Made by a program: the position numbers and the translations under genes. From JACJXF01 sp964404825 (GTDB lineage: Bacteria > Bacteroidota > Bacteroidia > Bacteroidales > GCA-2748055): a stretch of 64,000 bases of DNA. Where the stretch lies: assembly GCA_964404825.1 (NCBI GenBank), contig CAYOLQ010000007.1, forward strand, positions 3,498 through 67,497, given 5' to 3'. The notes below the pieces were generated by a model. It ran no database searches, was not told where the DNA came from, and saw nothing but the letters and a program-made list of their open reading frames with translations. Shown here piece after piece: positions 62,989 to 64,000 of this stretch (the first letter of the stretch is position 1; every line of letters begins with the position of its first letter).

Positions 62989-63999
62989 ATGTTCGAAAAC
63001 ACCGATATCGAAAAGCTCTTCAAAAAATTCAGAAAGCAAAAAGTACTTATTATTGGCGATGTTATGATCGACACATACCTCTGGGGCAGGGTGGATCGCA
63101 TTTCCCCGGAAGCACCGGTTCCTGTATTGTCGAACATTCATGTTGAGAAACGTCTGGGTGGAGCTGCAAATGTTGCCCTGAATATTAAGGCCATGGGAGC
63201 TGTACCTATTCTTTGCTCTGTTATCGGAGATGATGACAGGGGCAGGGAATTCATTGATCTGATGAATACGCAGAATCTTACGGATGTAGGAATCATTATT
63301 GACTCAAAGCGGATTACTACGATGAAAACCCGTGTAATAAGCGGGAATCAACATCTCCTCAGACTGGATGAAGAACAGGATGATTACATAAACCCTGAAC
63401 CTGAGAAAAAACTGATAGATATCGTTGAAAACATGCTCACGGAAGGGAAAATCGATTCCATTATTTTTCAGGATTACGACAAAGGCACAATAACTCCCAA
63501 AGTTATATATGATGTTATTAAGGTAGCCAACAAGCAGAAAGTTCCGGTTCTGGTGGATCCCAAGAAAAGAAACTTCCTTACCTATGAAAAAGTGACCTTG
63601 TTTAAACCTAATTTTAAGGAACTCAATCAGGGTTTAAAAGCAGAAATAGATAAGCACGATCTGGAGAATATTGCAAGTGCAATGGAAGATTTGAGAGAAT
63701 CAAGGAAGCACAAGATGGTTATGGTTACCCTATCAGAGCTGGGGATCATGATTAACGATAAAAACGATTACCATCATATTTCTGCAGAGATACGTGATAT
63801 TGCAGACGTGTCTGGTGCAGGTGACTCGGTGATAAGTCTGGCATGTCTGTGTCTCGCAGCAGGCTTGCCTCCTATAGAAATAGCAGCATTATCGAATCTT
63901 GCCGGCGGACAGGTATGTGAGAGGGCAGGGGTAGTGCCTGTTGACAGGTTACAATTGATGGCTGAGTTTAAGGCGTTTCTATTGGATACGGAGGGGTAA
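62989..63999 (+). CDS. rfaE1: D-glycero-beta-D-manno-heptose-7-phosphate kinase
   Basis: 336 residues from the ATG at 62989 (MFENTDIEKLFKKFRKQ); the frame extends six codons upstream from a TTG. PfkB-family carbohydrate kinase: 'IGDVMIDTYLWGRVDRISPE' and 'APVPVL' (the RfaE/HldE opening), 'RLGGAANVALNIKAMG', 'DPKKRNF' and the catalytic-base motif 'DVSGAGDSVISLACL' (about 271-285). It phosphorylates heptose-7-phosphate for lipopolysaccharide inner core. It lacks the C-terminal adenylyltransferase half of HldE, so a separate RfaE2 is expected elsewhere. The complete gene ends one base before the window edge. Confidence 0.93.
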   Translation: MFENTDIEKLFKKFRKQKVLIIGDVMIDTYLWGRVDRISPEAPVPVLSNIHVEKRLGGAANVALNIKAMGAVPILCSVIGDDDRGREFIDLMNTQNLTDVGIIIDSKRITTMKTRVISGNQHLLRLDEEQDDYINPEPEKKLIDIVENMLTEGKIDSIIFQDYDKGTITPKVIYDVIKVANKQKVPVLVDPKKRNFLTYEKVTLFKPNFKELNQGLKAEIDKHDLENIASAMEDLRESRKHKMVMVTLSELGIMINDKNDYHHISAEIRDIADVSGAGDSVISLACLCLAAGLPPIEIAALSNLAGGQVCERAGVVPVDRLQLMAEFKAFLLDTEG

Positions 64000-64000
64000 A

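Overview
This 64 kb window is a chromosomal segment of a member of the Bacteroidota, most likely a Bacteroidales/Marinilabiliales-type anaerobe; the exact genus cannot be read from the sequence. Evidence: a surface protein with a type IX secretion (T9SS) sorting domain plus the T9SS component PorQ, promoters of the Bacteroidota form (TTTG or TTG about 17-22 bases before TAnnTTTG), almost no Shine-Dalgarno sites, a tRNA without encoded CCA, a eukaryotic-type (GT3) glycogen synthase, a K+-type membrane pyrophosphatase and families typical of this phylum (DUF4369 thioredoxin lipoproteins, propeller sensors). The DNA looks AT-rich by eye. No CRISPR array, prophage, integrase or transposase was found.

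Layout. 1-3735: 3' part of a large T9SS-secreted beta-helix/SprB-repeat protein. 3900-7154: reverse-strand propeller sensor with a SpoIIE phosphatase. 7715-10012: membrane pyrophosphatase. 10218-15109: reverse-strand block with a DUF4139 protein, LpxH and two tandem thioredoxin-like lipoproteins, one of which has lost its active-site cysteines. 15481-26495: glycogen locus with debranching enzyme, GT4 glycosyltransferase, GH57 enzyme, a 1413-residue fusion of GT3 glycogen synthase and GT35 phosphorylase, and a convergent branching enzyme. 26541-31766: small envelope protein, RibF, S-adenosylhomocysteinase, a Rieske-like lipoprotein, GreA and a HIT protein. 31864-35539: reverse-strand RuvC, EamA transporter, SerS, L27 and L21 with a histone-like tail. 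35772-43698: a tight forward cluster with a bifunctional-nuclease-family protein, nucleoside transporter, hybrid histidine kinase, GT2 glycosyltransferase and an ABC permease. 43724-47674: reverse-strand ABC exporter and RecQ. 48024-63999: forward run of TatC, LptB, tRNA-Leu, trigger factor, ClpP, ClpX, EamA transporter, YkgJ-type protein, GT-B glycosyltransferase, PorQ, Cmk, IspH, PfkA, a nested palindromic repeat, PriA, a minimal nucleotidyltransferase and the heptose kinase RfaE1.

How it fits together. Most genes are housekeeping: envelope assembly (LpxH, LptB, RfaE1, TatC, PorQ), glycogen storage, proteostasis (trigger factor-ClpP-ClpX), translation and DNA repair/replication (RuvC, RecQ, PriA). 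The glycogen locus has no glgC, which agrees with a UDP-glucose-using GT3 synthase. I see no complete new defence or mobile system. The most interesting items are the nested palindrome at 59880-59989, the synthase-phosphorylase fusion, the cysteine-less thioredoxin paralogue, the Rieske-like protein with a His-to-Cys change, the L21 tail, and a terminator embedded in the end of the convergent branching-enzyme gene.
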